Positions 33,415 through 44,024 of a stretch of 64,000 nucleotides of DNA are shown one piece after another. The translations under genes and the position numbers were made by a program. The notes under the pieces are model-generated. The model saw nothing but the letters and a program-made list of their open reading frames with translations. It was not told the DNA's origin and did not search any database. How positions within the stretch are numbered: the first letter of the stretch is position 1; every line of letters starts with the position of its first letter. Source of the DNA: Ensifer sesbaniae (GTDB lineage: Bacteria > Pseudomonadota > Alphaproteobacteria > Rhizobiales > Rhizobiaceae); assembly GCF_013283665.1 (NCBI RefSeq), contig NZ_JABEKU010000001.1, positions 3,169,137-3,233,136 of the forward strand, given 5' to 3'.

Positions 33415-34799
33415 CAGCCATGCCCTTCCTTGGTAAAGCTGCCGGAGACGGCCTTTCGTTCGCGCAGGAACGCGGTCGGTTCACGCGATCCGACGAAGCC
33501 GCGCGGCTTCCAGACCATGACGACGACCATGGCCAGGCCAAAGATCAGCATGCGGTAGAGTTCCGGTGTGAAGTTCGGTCCGAAGATGACCTTCAGGAAG
33601 GCGAGCTCACGCAGGATTTCGGTGCCGCCGATCATGACGACCGCCGCGACCGCAATGCCGGTCAGCGATCCCATGCCGCCGAGCACGACGATCGCGAGGA
33701 TCACCGCCGATTCGAGGAACACGAACGATTCGGGTGACACGAAGCCCTGGCGTACCGCGAAGAAGGACCCGGCGATGCCGCCGAACATGGCGCCCATGGC
33801 GAAAGCCGTCAGCTTGGTGGTGACCGTGTTGATGCCGAGCGACTTGCAGGCGATCTCATCTTCGCGCAGCGCTTCCCAGGCGCGGCCGATCGGCATCCGA
33901 CGCATGCGGATTGTCACGAAGGCCGTGATCAAGCAAAGACCGAGGATCAGGTAAAACAGGAAGATCTTGTAGTAGACCGACGAGATCGGCAGGCCCATCA
34001 ATGCGGCAAAGCCATCCTTTGAGGCATCGAACTTGATGCCGAACAGCGTCGCCTTGGCAATGCCGGACACGCCGAAGGTGCCTTTGGTGACCTCGGTCCA
34101 GTTGATGAGCACCAGTCGGATGATTTCGCCGAAGGCGAGCGTGACGATCGCCAGATAGTCACCGCGCAGGCGCAGCACCGGGAAGCCGAGGACCAAGCCC
34201 CAGCAGGCGGCGAGCAGGCCGGCGACCGGCAACAGCACCCAGAAGGACAAGCCGAAATAGGTCGACAGCAGCGCGTAGGAATAGGCACCGACCGCATAGA
34301 AAGCGACGTAACCAAGGTCGAGCAGGCCGGCGAGGCCGACGACGATGTTGAGCCCCCAGGCGAGCATCACATAGATCAGGATCTGGATGCCGAAATTGTC
34401 CACCCATTTCAGCGAGCCCTGAATACCGAAGAGCGCGACGATGACCGGCGGATAAAGGATCAAGGCAACGATCGCAATCCTCGAAAAATTGCGGCTGAAG
34501 AAGCTCTCTTCCTTGGCGACTTCCGGCGCTGCCGCCTTTGCAGCCTTTCGCCGGGCAAGCCACGGCTGGACGTAGGCGACCATGAGGAAGCGGCCAACCA
34601 TGGCAATGATCACGAAGATCGCCAACAGGCCCCAACGCTGGGTCAGGATCAGTTCGTTGCGGATGTTCTGGTCGGTCTTGAGGCCGACGAAGAGGACGAA
34701 CAGTCCGAGCGTGATGAGGCCCGCGAAGACAGACTCGCGCAGGGCCCGCGCCGTCACCTCGGTGCCGGCGCTTGCAGTTGTAGAAGCAATGTTTGCCAT
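33414..34799 (-). CDS. livM: Branched-chain amino-acid ABC transporter permease LivM
   Basis: A 461-residue permease with about ten hydrophobic segments. The long N-terminal region (about 130 residues with [31 protein letters not shown]) precedes the conserved LivM core that begins around [38 protein letters not shown]. The cytoplasmic loop [20 protein letters not shown] is the ATPase-contact region. It is four bases downstream of livH. The extra N-terminal segments are typical for alphaproteobacterial LivM. Confidence 0.95.
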   Translation of the reverse strand: MANIASTTASAGTEVTARALRESVFAGLITLGLFVLFVGLKTDQNIRNELILTQRWGLLAIFVIIAMVGRFLMVAYVQPWLARRKAAKAAAPEVAKEESFFSRNFSRIAIVALILYPPVIVALFGIQGSLKWVDNFGIQILIYVMLAWGLNIVVGLAGLLDLGYVAFYAVGAYSYALLSTYFGLSFWVLLPVAGLLAACWGLVLGFPVLRLRGDYLAIVTLAFGEIIRLVLINWTEVTKGTFGVSGIAKATLFGIKFDASKDGFAALMGLPISSVYYKIFLFYLILGLCLITAFVTIRMRRMPIGRAWEALREDEIACKSLGINTVTTKLTAFAMGAMFGGIAGSFFAVRQGFVSPESFVFLESAVILAIVVLGGMGSLTGIAVAAVVMIGGTEILRELAFLKVIFGPNFTPELYRMLIFGLAMVVVMVWKPRGFVGSREPTAFLRERKAVSGSFTKEGHG

Positions 34800-34803
34800 T
34801 GAA

Positions 34804-35706
34804 TTATACCTTCTCGACTTCCGGTCGTCCGAGAATACCCGACGGCTTGAAGATCAGGACGATTGCGAGAATGGAGAAGGTCGCAACGTCCTTGTAGTCG
34901 ATGGTGAAGTAGGCCGACCATAGAGACTCGATCAGGCCGATCAGAAGTCCGCCCAATACAGCGCCCGGCAGCGAGCCAATGCCTCCGAGAACGGCGGCGG
35001 TGAATGCCTTGACCCCGGGGACGAAGCCGTCGGTAAAAACGACCACGCCGTAATACATCAGGTACATGGTTCCCGCGACAGCAGCGAGTGCGGCGCCCAT
35101 GATGAAGGTCACGGAGATCGTTCGGTCGACATCGACGCCAAGCAGGGCCGCCATCTTGCGATCCTGCTCGGTGGCGCGCTGAGCACGACCAAGCGGCGTC
35201 CTGTTGACGATGTACCAGAAGACGGAAAGCAGGATCGCGGTGATGATGATAATGATGATCTGCTTCAGCGAAATGGCGATGCCGAACACGTCATAGACGG
35301 ACGAGACGAGCGGCGGGATCGGCTTGTTGCGCGGCCCCTGCGTCACCTGGATGAAATTCGACAAGACGATCGACATGCCGATCGCGGTAATCAGCGGCGC
35401 CAGCCGGAACGACCCGCGCAGCGGACGATACGCCACTCGCTCGATCGTCCAGTTCCACAGCGACGCCGCGAGCATCGCCACGATCATCATCAGCAAAAGC
35501 GCAAGTACAACCGGCACGCCTGCTATAAATGAAGTGAGAATCAGAAAGACAATCAAAGCGGCGAAACCGCCGAGCATGAAGATATCGCCGTGGGCGAAGT
35601 TGATCATGCCAATGATGCCGTAGACCATGGTATAACCAATTGCGATCATACCATAAATAGACCCAAGAGTCAGCCCGTTGACGAGCTGCTGGACGAAATA
35701 CTCCAT
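34804..35706 (-). CDS. livH: Branched-chain amino-acid ABC transporter permease LivH
   Basis: A 300-residue permease with the family start [44 protein letters not shown], the contact loop [29 protein letters not shown] and the end segment [34 protein letters not shown] lies before the ATG at 35706; the in-frame TTG one codon earlier is less likely. It is the first gene of the operon. Confidence 0.96.
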   Translation of the reverse strand: MEYFVQQLVNGLTLGSIYGMIAIGYTMVYGIIGMINFAHGDIFMLGGFAALIVFLILTSFIAGVPVVLALLLMMIVAMLAASLWNWTIERVAYRPLRGSFRLAPLITAIGMSIVLSNFIQVTQGPRNKPIPPLVSSVYDVFGIAISLKQIIIIIITAILLSVFWYIVNRTPLGRAQRATEQDRKMAALLGVDVDRTISVTFIMGAALAAVAGTMYLMYYGVVVFTDGFVPGVKAFTAAVLGGIGSLPGAVLGGLLIGLIESLWSAYFTIDYKDVATFSILAIVLIFKPSGILGRPEVEKV

Positions 35707-35991
35707 CAATCTTCCCCTGGACCAAATCCCTAAGGTCTGGTCTCTTTGTTTTTTGAGCTCTTGTGAGCGCCGTGTTTGTTCGATTCCATACCTCTTTCAA
35801 ACGAAAAGGAAAGCTAAAAAACGCGACTTCGGCAAAATCTTCCTCGATAAAATCGATTTGACGCTTTTAAAGCCAGAAAAATCAAACCGTCCGCAGCTTT
35901 CGCCCGCAAAATCATCAACTTTGGTCGTAAATGCCGTGAGACCTGCGGAGGTCTGGCTACGAACTGGCCGGACCAGCGGCCGCCCCACCGC

Positions 35992-38418
35992 TCAAGTGCG
36001 CATCCGTTGACCGCTTGCGTCGAACAAGGGATTCGGCTGCATGCGCGCCGGCAGGATCTCGCCCAGGAGTTCGATCGACCAGCCGTCGCTGCGGTCGGCG
36101 ATCTCCTTCGGCACGTAACCCATCGCCACCGAGACGCCGCTCGTATGCGCATAGCCGCCCGACGTCACCCAGCCGCGCACGACACCGTCGAGATAGATCG
36201 GTTCGTCGCCGATGACGTCGGCATCCCTCGCCTCGAGGACGAAGGTCCTGAGACGCAGCACGCCGCCGTCGGTCTTCTCCTTGGTCGCCGCCGCCTTGCC
36301 GATGAAATCGGCCTCCTTGCCGGTTGCGACGAAGCGACCAAGGCCGGCCTCGACCGGACCGTAAAGCGGTCGATACTCGCGCGCCCAGCTGCCGAAGGAC
36401 TTCTCGACCCGCAATGCGTTCAGCGCCCTGAGGCCGAACAATCTGATCCCGGACGACGCCCCCTTCTCCATCAGGAGCTCGAAGAGATAGCGCTGATACT
36501 CCGGCTTCATCCAGATCTCGTAGCCGAGATCGCCGGTATAGCTGACGCGGCCGATGATGACGGGTGCCATGCCGAGGTCCATCCGGCGGATATCCAGGAA
36601 CGGAAAGGCGGAGTCCGAGACGTCGAGATGGGTGAGGCTGGCAAGCACCTCGCGCGCCTTCGGCCCTGCGATCGACAGGCCGACCAGTTCCAGCTTCAGC
36701 GGCTTCAGCGAAACCGAGCCGTCCAAAGGCAGATGCGCCTCGAACCAGCGCATGTGGTAGTCCTCGGCGATGCCGGAGCCGACGAGCAGGAAATCCCCCT
36801 CCCCGAGATTTGCCAGCGTGAAGTCGCCGATCAGCTTGCCGTCCTCCTTCAGCATCGGCGCCAGCGTCATGCGTCCCGCCTGCGGGATGCGGCAGGCAAG
36901 CATCCGGTCGAGCCAGGCCTCGGCGCCCTTGCCGGTGATCGCATATTTGGCAAAGCCCGAAGTCTCCATCAGGCCGACGCCCTCACGCACGGCGCGCGCC
37001 TCCGCTCCAACCGTCTCGAAATCCGTCGAGCGCCGCCAGGAAAAGGCATCCTCTACCCCTTCGGGTGCGAACCACAGCGGCGTTTCGAGACCGTAGGACG
37101 CGCCGAAAACGGCGCCGGCCGCCTTCAGCCTGTCGTAGATCGGCGACGTCAGCAGCGGCCGCGCGCCCGGCAACTCCTCGTTCGGATAGCGGATCGAGAA
37201 GCGGCGCGAATAGTTTTCGCGCACCTTGGCATTGGTATAGGCGAGTGTGGCAAAATCGCCGTAGCGGGCGACGTCCATGGCAAAGACGTCGAAACCGGGA
37301 TCGCCATGGATCATCCAGTTGGCAAGCGCCAGGCCGACACCGCCGCCCTGGCTGAAGCCGGCCATGACGGCGCAGGCCGACCAGAAGTTCCGCAAGCCCC
37401 GCACGGGACCGACCAGCGGATTGCCATCCGGCGAGAAGGTGAAGGGGCCGTTGATGATCTTCCTGATGCCGGCCCGGTTGAAGGCCGGAAAATGCCGGAA
37501 GCCGACTTCGAGCTCCGGCGAAATGCGATCGATATCCTCGGCCAGCAGCTCATGGCCGAAGTCCCAGGGGGTCGTCACCGGCGACCAGGGGCGGCATGCC
37601 TTCTCATAGGTGCCCATCAGCATGCCGTTGCGTTCCTGGCGCAGATAGATCTCGCCGTCGAAATCGACGCAATGCATCAGTTCCTTGCCGCGCGTCCGGT
37701 TGAACTCGATGACCTCGGGCATATCTTCGGTGATGAGATACATGTGCTCCATGGCGAGCACAGGCAGCTCGAGGCCGAGCATGCGCCCCACTTCACGCGC
37801 CCAGAGCCCGGCGGCATTGACGACATGCTCGGCGATAACCTCGCCCTGGTTGGTGATCACGCGCCAGGAGCCGTCCTCCCGCTGCACCAGATCCTCGACC
37901 TTGGTGTGCAGATAGATTTCTGCACCGTTCTTCTTCGCCGATTTGGCATAGGCATGGGTCGTGCCGTAGGGATCGAGATGGCCCTCGACCGGATCGAAGA
38001 CCGCGCCGACGAACTGGTCAGGATCGAGCAGCGGCATCAGGTCATGCGCTTCCCTGGGCGTCAGCAGCTCGGCCTCGAGCCCCATATAGCGGCCCTTGGC
38101 GAGGATCGACTTCATCCAGTCGAAGCGCTCCTTGGTGGCTGCCAGCATCATGCCCGACGTCATGTGCAGGCCGACATCCTGACCGGAGAATTCCTGGATC
38201 TCCTTATAGAGCTCGACCGTGTATTTCTGCAGCTTGGCGACGTTCGGGTCGCCGTTGATCGTGTGCATGCCGCCGGCCGCGTGCCAGGTGGAGCCGGAGG
38301 TCAGCTCCGATCGTTCGAGCAGAACAGCATCGGCCCAGCCGAACTTCGTCAGGTGATAAAGCACCGAACAACCGACGACACCGCCTCCGATAACGACGAC
38401 CTTGGCATGGCTTTTCAT
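35992..38418 (-). CDS. FAD-dependent oxidoreductase with C-terminal GcvT domain (dimethylglycine/sarcosine dehydrogenase type)
   Basis: An 808-residue enzyme. Residues 1-400 are a DAO-type FAD domain (VVVIGGGVVGCSVLYHLTKFGWADAVLLERSELTSGSTWHAAG; the SGSTWHAAG stretch has the His that covalently binds FAD in this family). Residues about 420-800 are the folate-binding GcvT domains (DYHMRWFEAHLP, RIFGLRALNALRVEKSFGSWAREYRPLYGPVEAGLGRFV). It probably demethylates dimethylglycine, sarcosine or a related N-methyl compound and passes the methyl group to tetrahydrofolate. The start at 38418 has GGAG eight bases upstream. It lies downstream of the soxBDAG operon with a 253-base gap, suggesting related function. 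Confidence 0.88.
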   Translation of the reverse strand: MKSHAKVVVIGGGVVGCSVLYHLTKFGWADAVLLERSELTSGSTWHAAGGMHTINGDPNVAKLQKYTVELYKEIQEFSGQDVGLHMTSGMMLAATKERFDWMKSILAKGRYMGLEAELLTPREAHDLMPLLDPDQFVGAVFDPVEGHLDPYGTTHAYAKSAKKNGAEIYLHTKVEDLVQREDGSWRVITNQGEVIAEHVVNAAGLWAREVGRMLGLELPVLAMEHMYLITEDMPEVIEFNRTRGKELMHCVDFDGEIYLRQERNGMLMGTYEKACRPWSPVTTPWDFGHELLAEDIDRISPELEVGFRHFPAFNRAGIRKIINGPFTFSPDGNPLVGPVRGLRNFWSACAVMAGFSQGGGVGLALANWMIHGDPGFDVFAMDVARYGDFATLAYTNAKVRENYSRRFSIRYPNEELPGARPLLTSPIYDRLKAAGAVFGASYGLETPLWFAPEGVEDAFSWRRSTDFETVGAEARAVREGVGLMETSGFAKYAITGKGAEAWLDRMLACRIPQAGRMTLAPMLKEDGKLIGDFTLANLGEGDFLLVGSGIAEDYHMRWFEAHLPLDGSVSLKPLKLELVGLSIAGPKAREVLASLTHLDVSDSAFPFLDIRRMDLGMAPVIIGRVSYTGDLGYEIWMKPEYQRYLFELLMEKGASSGIRLFGLRALNALRVEKSFGSWAREYRPLYGPVEAGLGRFVATGKEADFIGKAAATKEKTDGGVLRLRTFVLEARDADVIGDEPIYLDGVVRGWVTSGGYAHTSGVSVAMGYVPKEIADRSDGWSIELLGEILPARMQPNPLFDASGQRMRT

Positions 38419-38671
38419 GCGTACACTCCGTCTTTCCATGCTCCTGCCGGAGGCATGGCCAAATTGTCAGGAAAAATCAGGCACGGCGGCCGCTTGCCTT
38501 CCGCCATGGAAGCTCAGGCAGCGAATGATGGCAGCCTAGTCAGAAAGGCGGCGGCGATAAAGACACGACTGCGAAGGACGCTTGTCCATTTCCGCCGTTT
38601 GCTGGCGGATGGGCGACCCGTTTGCGGCATATCATGCCGCATTTGTTTTCAGCCTATCGCTGGAAGCCGGT

Positions 38672-39226
38672 TCAGTCCGAAAAGGCGGCCGTGAGATCGA
38701 ACGCCCGCCCCATCCGCATCAGGTCGTCGAACAGCGATTCCGCGTAGCTTCGCGCCACGATCAGTTCGAACGCATTTTCGTCCGTCCGGGCGAGATTGAC
38801 CGGGATGTGGCCGCACAGCACGTTGGCACTGCCCCCGAGCGCAAAAACGGCAGGATGCAGATCGAGGCCGATGCCCTTGGCGAGGATGCTGCGCGCATTC
38901 GGGCCGGCAAGGCGGAAGACGGCGCGTCCGTCGCTTTGATCGACGACATAGGCCCGCCCACCGCACAGCTCTTCTAGGTGCCGCATCAGTCCGCTCGGCG
39001 CCTCCACCTCCGAAACCACCAGCCATTCCCCGGGACCTGAGAAACGGAGCGACAGCTCGGGTACCGAAGCAATCGCCTGCCGCACCGCCTCTTCCTGCCC
39101 GGTGCGGGCGAGAACCGTCGCGATCGTGCGCCAATGGCCGACCATCAGGTGATCGGCCGCTGGAGGCGTCGGTGCAGAACGCAACTTCTGCTCCAAAGCG
39201 TGGCGGTTGTTGTAGTCGCGAACCAT
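38672..39226 (-). CDS. soxG: Sarcosine oxidase gamma subunit SoxG
   Basis: A 184-residue subunit of heterotetrameric sarcosine oxidase. Family features are RFSGPGEWLVVSE, DQSDGRAVFRLAGPNARSILAKGIGLDLHPAVF and CGHIPVNLARTDENAFELIVARSYAESLFDDLM. It is probably structural and resembles a shortened GcvT fold. It starts ten bases after the soxA stop and is the last gene of the operon. Confidence 0.9.
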   Translation of the reverse strand: MVRDYNNRHALEQKLRSAPTPPAADHLMVGHWRTIATVLARTGQEEAVRQAIASVPELSLRFSGPGEWLVVSEVEAPSGLMRHLEELCGGRAYVVDQSDGRAVFRLAGPNARSILAKGIGLDLHPAVFALGGSANVLCGHIPVNLARTDENAFELIVARSYAESLFDDLMRMGRAFDLTAAFSD

Positions 39227-39236
39227 CCCCGCCTCC

Positions 39237-42194
39237 TCAGGCCTTCAGCTTCATGTTTTGCGGATCGACGAAGACCGGATCGCAGACCTCGGCGACGATC
39301 TCCTGATCACGCAGTTTGTCAAAAACGATGACCTTCTCGCCATAGCGCTCGCGCCCGGATTTCAGGAAGGCAAGCGCGATGGCGTGCCCCAGGACCGGCG
39401 AGAAGCCGGCCGAGCTCACCCAGCCCTGATCGTTCAGCGTCGAGGGCTTCGTTCCCTCCTTCAGGAGATGGGCACCGGCACGCATATCCTTGTCGGCATC
39501 GACCGGCTTCAAGCCGACGAGCTGCATGCGGTCGGCCGCGGTCAACCCGTAGCGCGCCGACAGGCGCTTGCCGATGAAGTCGGCCTTCTGCATCGACAGC
39601 ATGCGACCGAGGCCGGCGTCGTCGGGCGTCACGCGGCCATCGAATTCGGCATGCGTCAGCAACCCTTTCTCCAGCCGCAGCACATTGAGCGCTTCGACGC
39701 CATAGGCACAGATATCGTGCGGCCGGCCGGCCTCCATGATCTGGTCCGCGACCGCCTCGCCGTAACCCGCCGGCACTGCCAGCTCGAAGGCGAGCTCCCC
39801 GGAGAAGGAGATGCGGAAGAGCCGCGCGGAAACGCCGCTTTTCAGAACGATCTTCCGGGCGGAAAGGAACGGAAATGCGTCGTCGGAAATGTCGCCATCG
39901 ACGATCTGCTGCAATACCGCGGGCGCCTTCGGACCGGCGACCGCCATCTGCGCCCATTGGTCTGTCGACGAGGTGAACCGGACCTCAAGCTCCGGCCAGA
40001 GCGCCTGGGCACAATATTCCATATGGGCCATCACCGGACCGGCCATCGCCGTCGTCGTGGTCACGAAGAAATGCTCCTCATCGAACCGGCTCACCGTGCC
40101 GTCGTCGAACACGAAGCCGTCTTCGCGCAGCATCAGGCCATAGCGCGCCTTGCCGACGGGCAGTTTCAAGACCGGGTTGCAATAGAGCCGGTTGAGGAAC
40201 TCCGCGGCGTCCGGACCGAAAACCTCGATCTTGCCGAGCGTCGAGACGTCGCAGAGGCCGACATTGGCGCGTACGTTCAGCACTTCGCGATCGACGCTTT
40301 CGCGCCAGGTCTTCTCGCCGGCGCGCGGGAACCAGGCAGAGCGGTACCAAAGCCCTGCCTCGACGAAGGTCGCACCGTTTTTCGTCGCCCAGCCGTGCAG
40401 CGGCGATTTCCGTGCCGGCACCGCATGTTCGTCGCGCGCCGCGCCCGCAAGTGCGCCGAAGGAGACCGGCGTGTAGAAAGGCCGGAAGGTCGTTGTGCCG
40501 ACCTCGGCCGGGCTGACGCCACGCATGCCGGCGAGAATGCCGACGGCATTGATGTTGGAAAGCTTGCCCTGGTCGGTCGCCATGCCGTTGGTCGTATAGC
40601 GCTTGGCATGTTCCACATGGCCGAAGCCTTCGCGCAGCGCGAGGCCGAGATCCTTCGCATGCACGTCGTTCTGGAAGTCGACGAAGGCCTTCGACTTGGC
40701 GCCCGGCACGTACCAGAGCGCGACAAAGGAAGAGGTCTCCTCGCCATCGACGACGGGTGGTGCGGCCGGCGTGACGTTTAAACCGAGTTCCGCCGCCACT
40801 GCTGCGGCCTTTTCCGCGCCATCAGATAGGCAGCCGGCGAGCGTAAAGACGCCATTGGCAGCGCCGACGGGACGAAGGCCACCACCGACATCGGGGGCAG
40901 TAAACGCCTGCAATTCCTCCGACCAGATAGGCTTGGCACCGCGCTGGCACGCAAGATGCACGACCGGGCTCCAGCCGCCGGACATGCCGACCGCATCACA
41001 GGCGATCAGTTCCTCGAAACCGGAGCGTTCGACGACGATGCCCTTGAGGCGTTGCCTGCCCTTGGTATCGACGATCGAGGCCGAGCGGATGACCCTGATG
41101 CCATCGGGCGCCCGATCACCGGATTCCGCCCGGGCATCGACGATCGCCGCAATCGCGACGCCTTTCGCAGAAAGCGCCCGCGCCGTGCGATAGCCGGCGC
41201 TGCCACTGGTGAAGATCGCGACCGACTTGCCCGCTGCGACACCGTAGCGTTCGGCATAGGTGGTCATGGCACCGGCCATCATCACGCCGGGGCGATCGTT
41301 TCCGCCAAAGACCAGCGGCCGTTCCTCGGCACCGGTGGCAAGCAGCGCGCGCTTGGCAACGATGCGCCAGACGCGCTCGCTCACATGCTTCGATGACGGT
41401 TCGGCGACATGTTTCTGCACGCGTTCGACTGCCCCGAAGACATTGTCGTCGTACCAGCCGAAAACGGTGGTGCGCGAAAGCAGCGTGACGTTCGGCAGCG
41501 ATTGCAACTCTGCAACTGCACGATCGGCAAAGACCGAAGCCGCGCCGCCGTCGATGGTCTCGGTGGTTGAAAGCAGGGAACCGCCGAGCCGGAAATCCTC
41601 GTCCGCGACGATGACGCGCAGCCCGGCACGGCCGGCCGTCAGCGCCGCCATCAGGCCGGACGGACCGGCACCGACGACGAGCAGATCGCAGAACGCCCAG
41701 GACTTCTCGTAGGTCTCCGGGTCAGGCTCCAGCACGGCCCGGCCGAGGCCGGCGGCGCGGCGGATGAAGGGCTCGTAGACGCGCTCCCAGAATTGCTTCG
41801 GCCACATGAAGGTCTTGTAGTAGAAGCCGGCGCCGAGGAACGGCGACAGCAGGCCGCTGACGGCACCGACATCGAAGCCGAGCGAGGGCCAGCGGTTCTG
41901 GCTATTGGCCGTGAGCCCGCCGTAGAGTTCGGCGACCGTCGCCTTGGTGTTTGCATCGGTGCGCGCACCGGAACCGATGGTAACGAGCGCGTTCGGCTCG
42001 GAGGGTCCGGCGCTGACGATGCCGCGCGGCCGATGGTACTTGAAGCTGCGGCCGACGAGCAGTTGATCATTGGCAAGCAGCGCCGAGGCGAGCGTATCGC
42101 CGGCAAAGCCGCGCAGCGGTCGGCCTTCGAAGGTGAAGCTCAACGACTGGCTGCGATCGACGAGGCCACCGGAGGAAAGACGATAGCCGGTCAT
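39237..42194 (-). CDS. soxA: Sarcosine oxidase alpha subunit SoxA
   Basis: A 985-residue subunit. The N-terminal part has a 2Fe-2S-ferredoxin-like fold without cluster cysteines (LSFTFEGRPLRGFAGDTLASALLANDQLLVGRSFKYHRPRGI), then an NAD-binding Rossmann motif LLVVGAGPSGLMAALTAGRAGLRVIVADED. The C-terminal third is a folate-binding GcvT domain (CDVSTLGKIEVFGPDAAEFLNRLYCN and YGVEALNVLRLEKGLLTHAEFDGRVTPDDAGLGRML). The complex oxidises sarcosine to glycine and forms 5,10-methylene-tetrahydrofolate and hydrogen peroxide. It overlaps soxD by four bases. Confidence 0.96.
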   Translation of the reverse strand: MTGYRLSSGGLVDRSQSLSFTFEGRPLRGFAGDTLASALLANDQLLVGRSFKYHRPRGIVSAGPSEPNALVTIGSGARTDANTKATVAELYGGLTANSQNRWPSLGFDVGAVSGLLSPFLGAGFYYKTFMWPKQFWERVYEPFIRRAAGLGRAVLEPDPETYEKSWAFCDLLVVGAGPSGLMAALTAGRAGLRVIVADEDFRLGGSLLSTTETIDGGAASVFADRAVAELQSLPNVTLLSRTTVFGWYDDNVFGAVERVQKHVAEPSSKHVSERVWRIVAKRALLATGAEERPLVFGGNDRPGVMMAGAMTTYAERYGVAAGKSVAIFTSGSAGYRTARALSAKGVAIAAIVDARAESGDRAPDGIRVIRSASIVDTKGRQRLKGIVVERSGFEELIACDAVGMSGGWSPVVHLACQRGAKPIWSEELQAFTAPDVGGGLRPVGAANGVFTLAGCLSDGAEKAAAVAAELGLNVTPAAPPVVDGEETSSFVALWYVPGAKSKAFVDFQNDVHAKDLGLALREGFGHVEHAKRYTTNGMATDQGKLSNINAVGILAGMRGVSPAEVGTTTFRPFYTPVSFGALAGAARDEHAVPARKSPLHGWATKNGATFVEAGLWYRSAWFPRAGEKTWRESVDREVLNVRANVGLCDVSTLGKIEVFGPDAAEFLNRLYCNPVLKLPVGKARYGLMLREDGFVFDDGTVSRFDEEHFFVTTTTAMAGPVMAHMEYCAQALWPELEVRFTSSTDQWAQMAVAGPKAPAVLQQIVDGDISDDAFPFLSARKIVLKSGVSARLFRISFSGELAFELAVPAGYGEAVADQIMEAGRPHDICAYGVEALNVLRLEKGLLTHAEFDGRVTPDDAGLGRMLSMQKADFIGKRLSARYGLTAADRMQLVGLKPVDADKDMRAGAHLLKEGTKPSTLNDQGWVSSAGFSPVLGHAIALAFLKSGRERYGEKVIVFDKLRDQEIVAEVCDPVFVDPQNMKLKA

Positions 42195-42469
42195 CGCTCG
42201 GCCCTCTGCAGAAACTCCACCGCATCGACGACGGAATAGACCTCATGGGTGGCCGTATCGCGCTCGACCACGAGGAAGCGTCGACAGCCGGCGATGTGAT
42301 GCCAATGCTCGAAGGTGCGGCCGCGCGGATTGGCGCGCACATAGACGTAGTCGTGCCAGGCTTCATCCGAATCCATCGGTTCCGGGCGGCCGCGCGACGC
42401 GTCGCCGCGGATCGCAAACTCTTCCTTCGGTCGGACCCCGCAATGCGGGCAGGTAATCAGGCTTGCCAT
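42191..42469 (-). CDS. soxD: Sarcosine oxidase delta subunit SoxD
   Basis: A 92-residue zinc-binding subunit. The zinc ligands are the CPHCG cysteine pair at the N-terminus and the His/Cys in HWHHIAGCRRFLVVERDT. The family pattern RPEPMDSDEAWHDYVYVRANPRGRTFEHW is clear. The ATG at 42469 begins the conserved part; the longer frame to 42709 is not supported. It overlaps soxA by four bases. Confidence 0.95.
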   Translation of the reverse strand: MASLITCPHCGVRPKEEFAIRGDASRGRPEPMDSDEAWHDYVYVRANPRGRTFEHWHHIAGCRRFLVVERDTATHEVYSVVDAVEFLQRAER

Positions 42470-42543
42470 CGTCTTCCGTGTCCTGAAGCCGCGGTTCGGC
42501 TTCCTGTTCATTCCATGCGGGCCGGCGGGTCGGCCACGTGCTG

Positions 42544-43794
42544 TCAGTGAAGATTGGGTTGTGGGCCGGCGCCGGCCTCGTCGACGGCATAGCCGCGGGC
42601 GAAGCGATCGAGCCTCAAGGCGCGCGCCACCGGGTGGGTGTCGTTCCTGGCGATCAGGTGGGCGAAGCAATAGCCGGAAGCCGGCGTCGCCTTGAAGCCG
42701 CCATAGCACCAGCCGCAGTTCAGGTAGAGATTGTCGATCGAGGTACGGTCGATGATCGGCGATCCGTCCATGCTCATGTCCATGACGCCGCCCCAGGCGC
42801 GCAGCACCCGCACCCGCGACAGGCCGGGGATCATCGCCACCCCCTCCTCCATCACGTGCTCGGCGGTCGCGAGGTTGCCGCGCTGGGCGTAGGAGGAATA
42901 GCCGTCGATTTCGGCACCGAAGACGAGGCCGCCCTTGTCCGATTGCGAGATGTAGAAGTGGCCGCCGCCATAGACGATCACGTGATCGATGCAGGGCTTC
43001 AGCCCCTCGGTGACGAAGGCCTGCAGCACATGGCTTTCGAGCGGCAGCTTGAGACCCGCCATCTCGCCGACCCGCGACGAATTTCCGGCTGCCGCCAGCG
43101 CCAGCTTGCCGCAGCCGATGAAGCCCTTGCTCGTTTCGACGCCGGTGACGACGCCGTTTTCACGGCGGATGCCGGTCACTTCGCAATGTTCGATGATGTC
43201 GACGCCGTGCCGGTCGGCGCCACGGGCGTAGCCCCAGGCGACCGCATCATGTCTCGCGGTGCCGGCGCGCCGCTGCAACAGGCCGCCAAGGATCGGATAG
43301 CGAGCGTGATCGTAATTGAGGAAGGGGATCATCTTCTTCAACTGCGCACGCTCGATGAGTTCGGCCGCCACCCCCTCCATCCACATCGCGTTGCCGCGCC
43401 GGACATAGGCGTCGCGCTGGCCGTCGCTGTGATAAAGCATGATGACGCCGCGCTGCGACAGCATCACATTATAGTTGAGATCCTGCTCCAGCCCCTCCCA
43501 GAGCTTCATCGAGAACTCGTAGAAAGGCTCGTTGCCGGGCAGCATGTAGTTGGAGCGCACGATCGTCGTGTTGCGGCCAACATTGCCCGAACCGAGATAG
43601 CCCTTCTCCAGAACGGCGACGTTCTTCACGCCGAATTCCTTGGCAAGGTAATAGGCCGTCGAAAGGCCATGTCCACCGCCGCCGACGATGATGACGTCAT
43701 AGTGCGGTTTCGGTTGCGGCTGGCGCCATTGCGGCTTCCAATTCAGGTTTCCGGAAAGGGCGTTCCTGACAAGCGAGAAGGCGGAATAACGCAT
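42544..43794 (-). CDS. soxB: Sarcosine oxidase beta subunit SoxB
   Basis: A 416-residue catalytic flavoprotein. It begins with RYSAFSLVRNALSGNLNWKPQWRQPQPKPHYDVIIVGGGGHGLSTAYYLAKEFGVKNVAVLEKG (FAD dinucleotide-binding motif) and contains GNVGRNTTIVRSNY, a stretch characteristic of SoxB. It holds FAD and the covalently bound FMN at the SoxA interface. The ATG at 43794 matches the conserved start. It is the first gene of the operon, 74 bases upstream of soxD. The promoter must lie in 43795-44024, the divergent gap shared with cysQ. Confidence 0.96.
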   Translation of the reverse strand: MRYSAFSLVRNALSGNLNWKPQWRQPQPKPHYDVIIVGGGGHGLSTAYYLAKEFGVKNVAVLEKGYLGSGNVGRNTTIVRSNYMLPGNEPFYEFSMKLWEGLEQDLNYNVMLSQRGVIMLYHSDGQRDAYVRRGNAMWMEGVAAELIERAQLKKMIPFLNYDHARYPILGGLLQRRAGTARHDAVAWGYARGADRHGVDIIEHCEVTGIRRENGVVTGVETSKGFIGCGKLALAAAGNSSRVGEMAGLKLPLESHVLQAFVTEGLKPCIDHVIVYGGGHFYISQSDKGGLVFGAEIDGYSSYAQRGNLATAEHVMEEGVAMIPGLSRVRVLRAWGGVMDMSMDGSPIIDRTSIDNLYLNCGWCYGGFKATPASGYCFAHLIARNDTHPVARALRLDRFARGYAVDEAGAGPQPNLH

Positions 43795-44024
43795 GAAGGC
43801 ATCCAGTTCAGTTGCATCGGCACATTTGCACAGCCGCGCGGCGGAAGCAAAGACACAAGCGTCTCGCAGGGGCAAAAAACCCTTCGCCGGCTCATCATGC
43901 GGCTGGCTGCCCGACGGAACGAATCGATGATTGTCGCGAATGGAATGCGCCTACCGCCAAAGCATGACTACCTTCCTGTTCCCGATATGTTATGAGGCTG
44001 ATGACGGACGGAAAGTAAGGGCAA

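Noticed and set aside
35707-35991. AT-richer 285-base gap upstream of livH checked for a small gene or RNA
   Set aside because: Only short frames without a ribosome-binding site; probably just the liv promoter region. No stable structured RNA was recognised.
38419-38671. Gap between the FAD/GcvT oxidoreductase and soxG checked for a glycine riboswitch
   Set aside because: It is only 253 bases long and I could not recognise the conserved glycine-aptamer core in it.
36007-38694. Plus-strand reading frame of 895 codons opposite the FAD/GcvT oxidoreductase
   Set aside because: Antisense shadow of a conserved enzyme; no ribosome-binding site and no recognisable domain.
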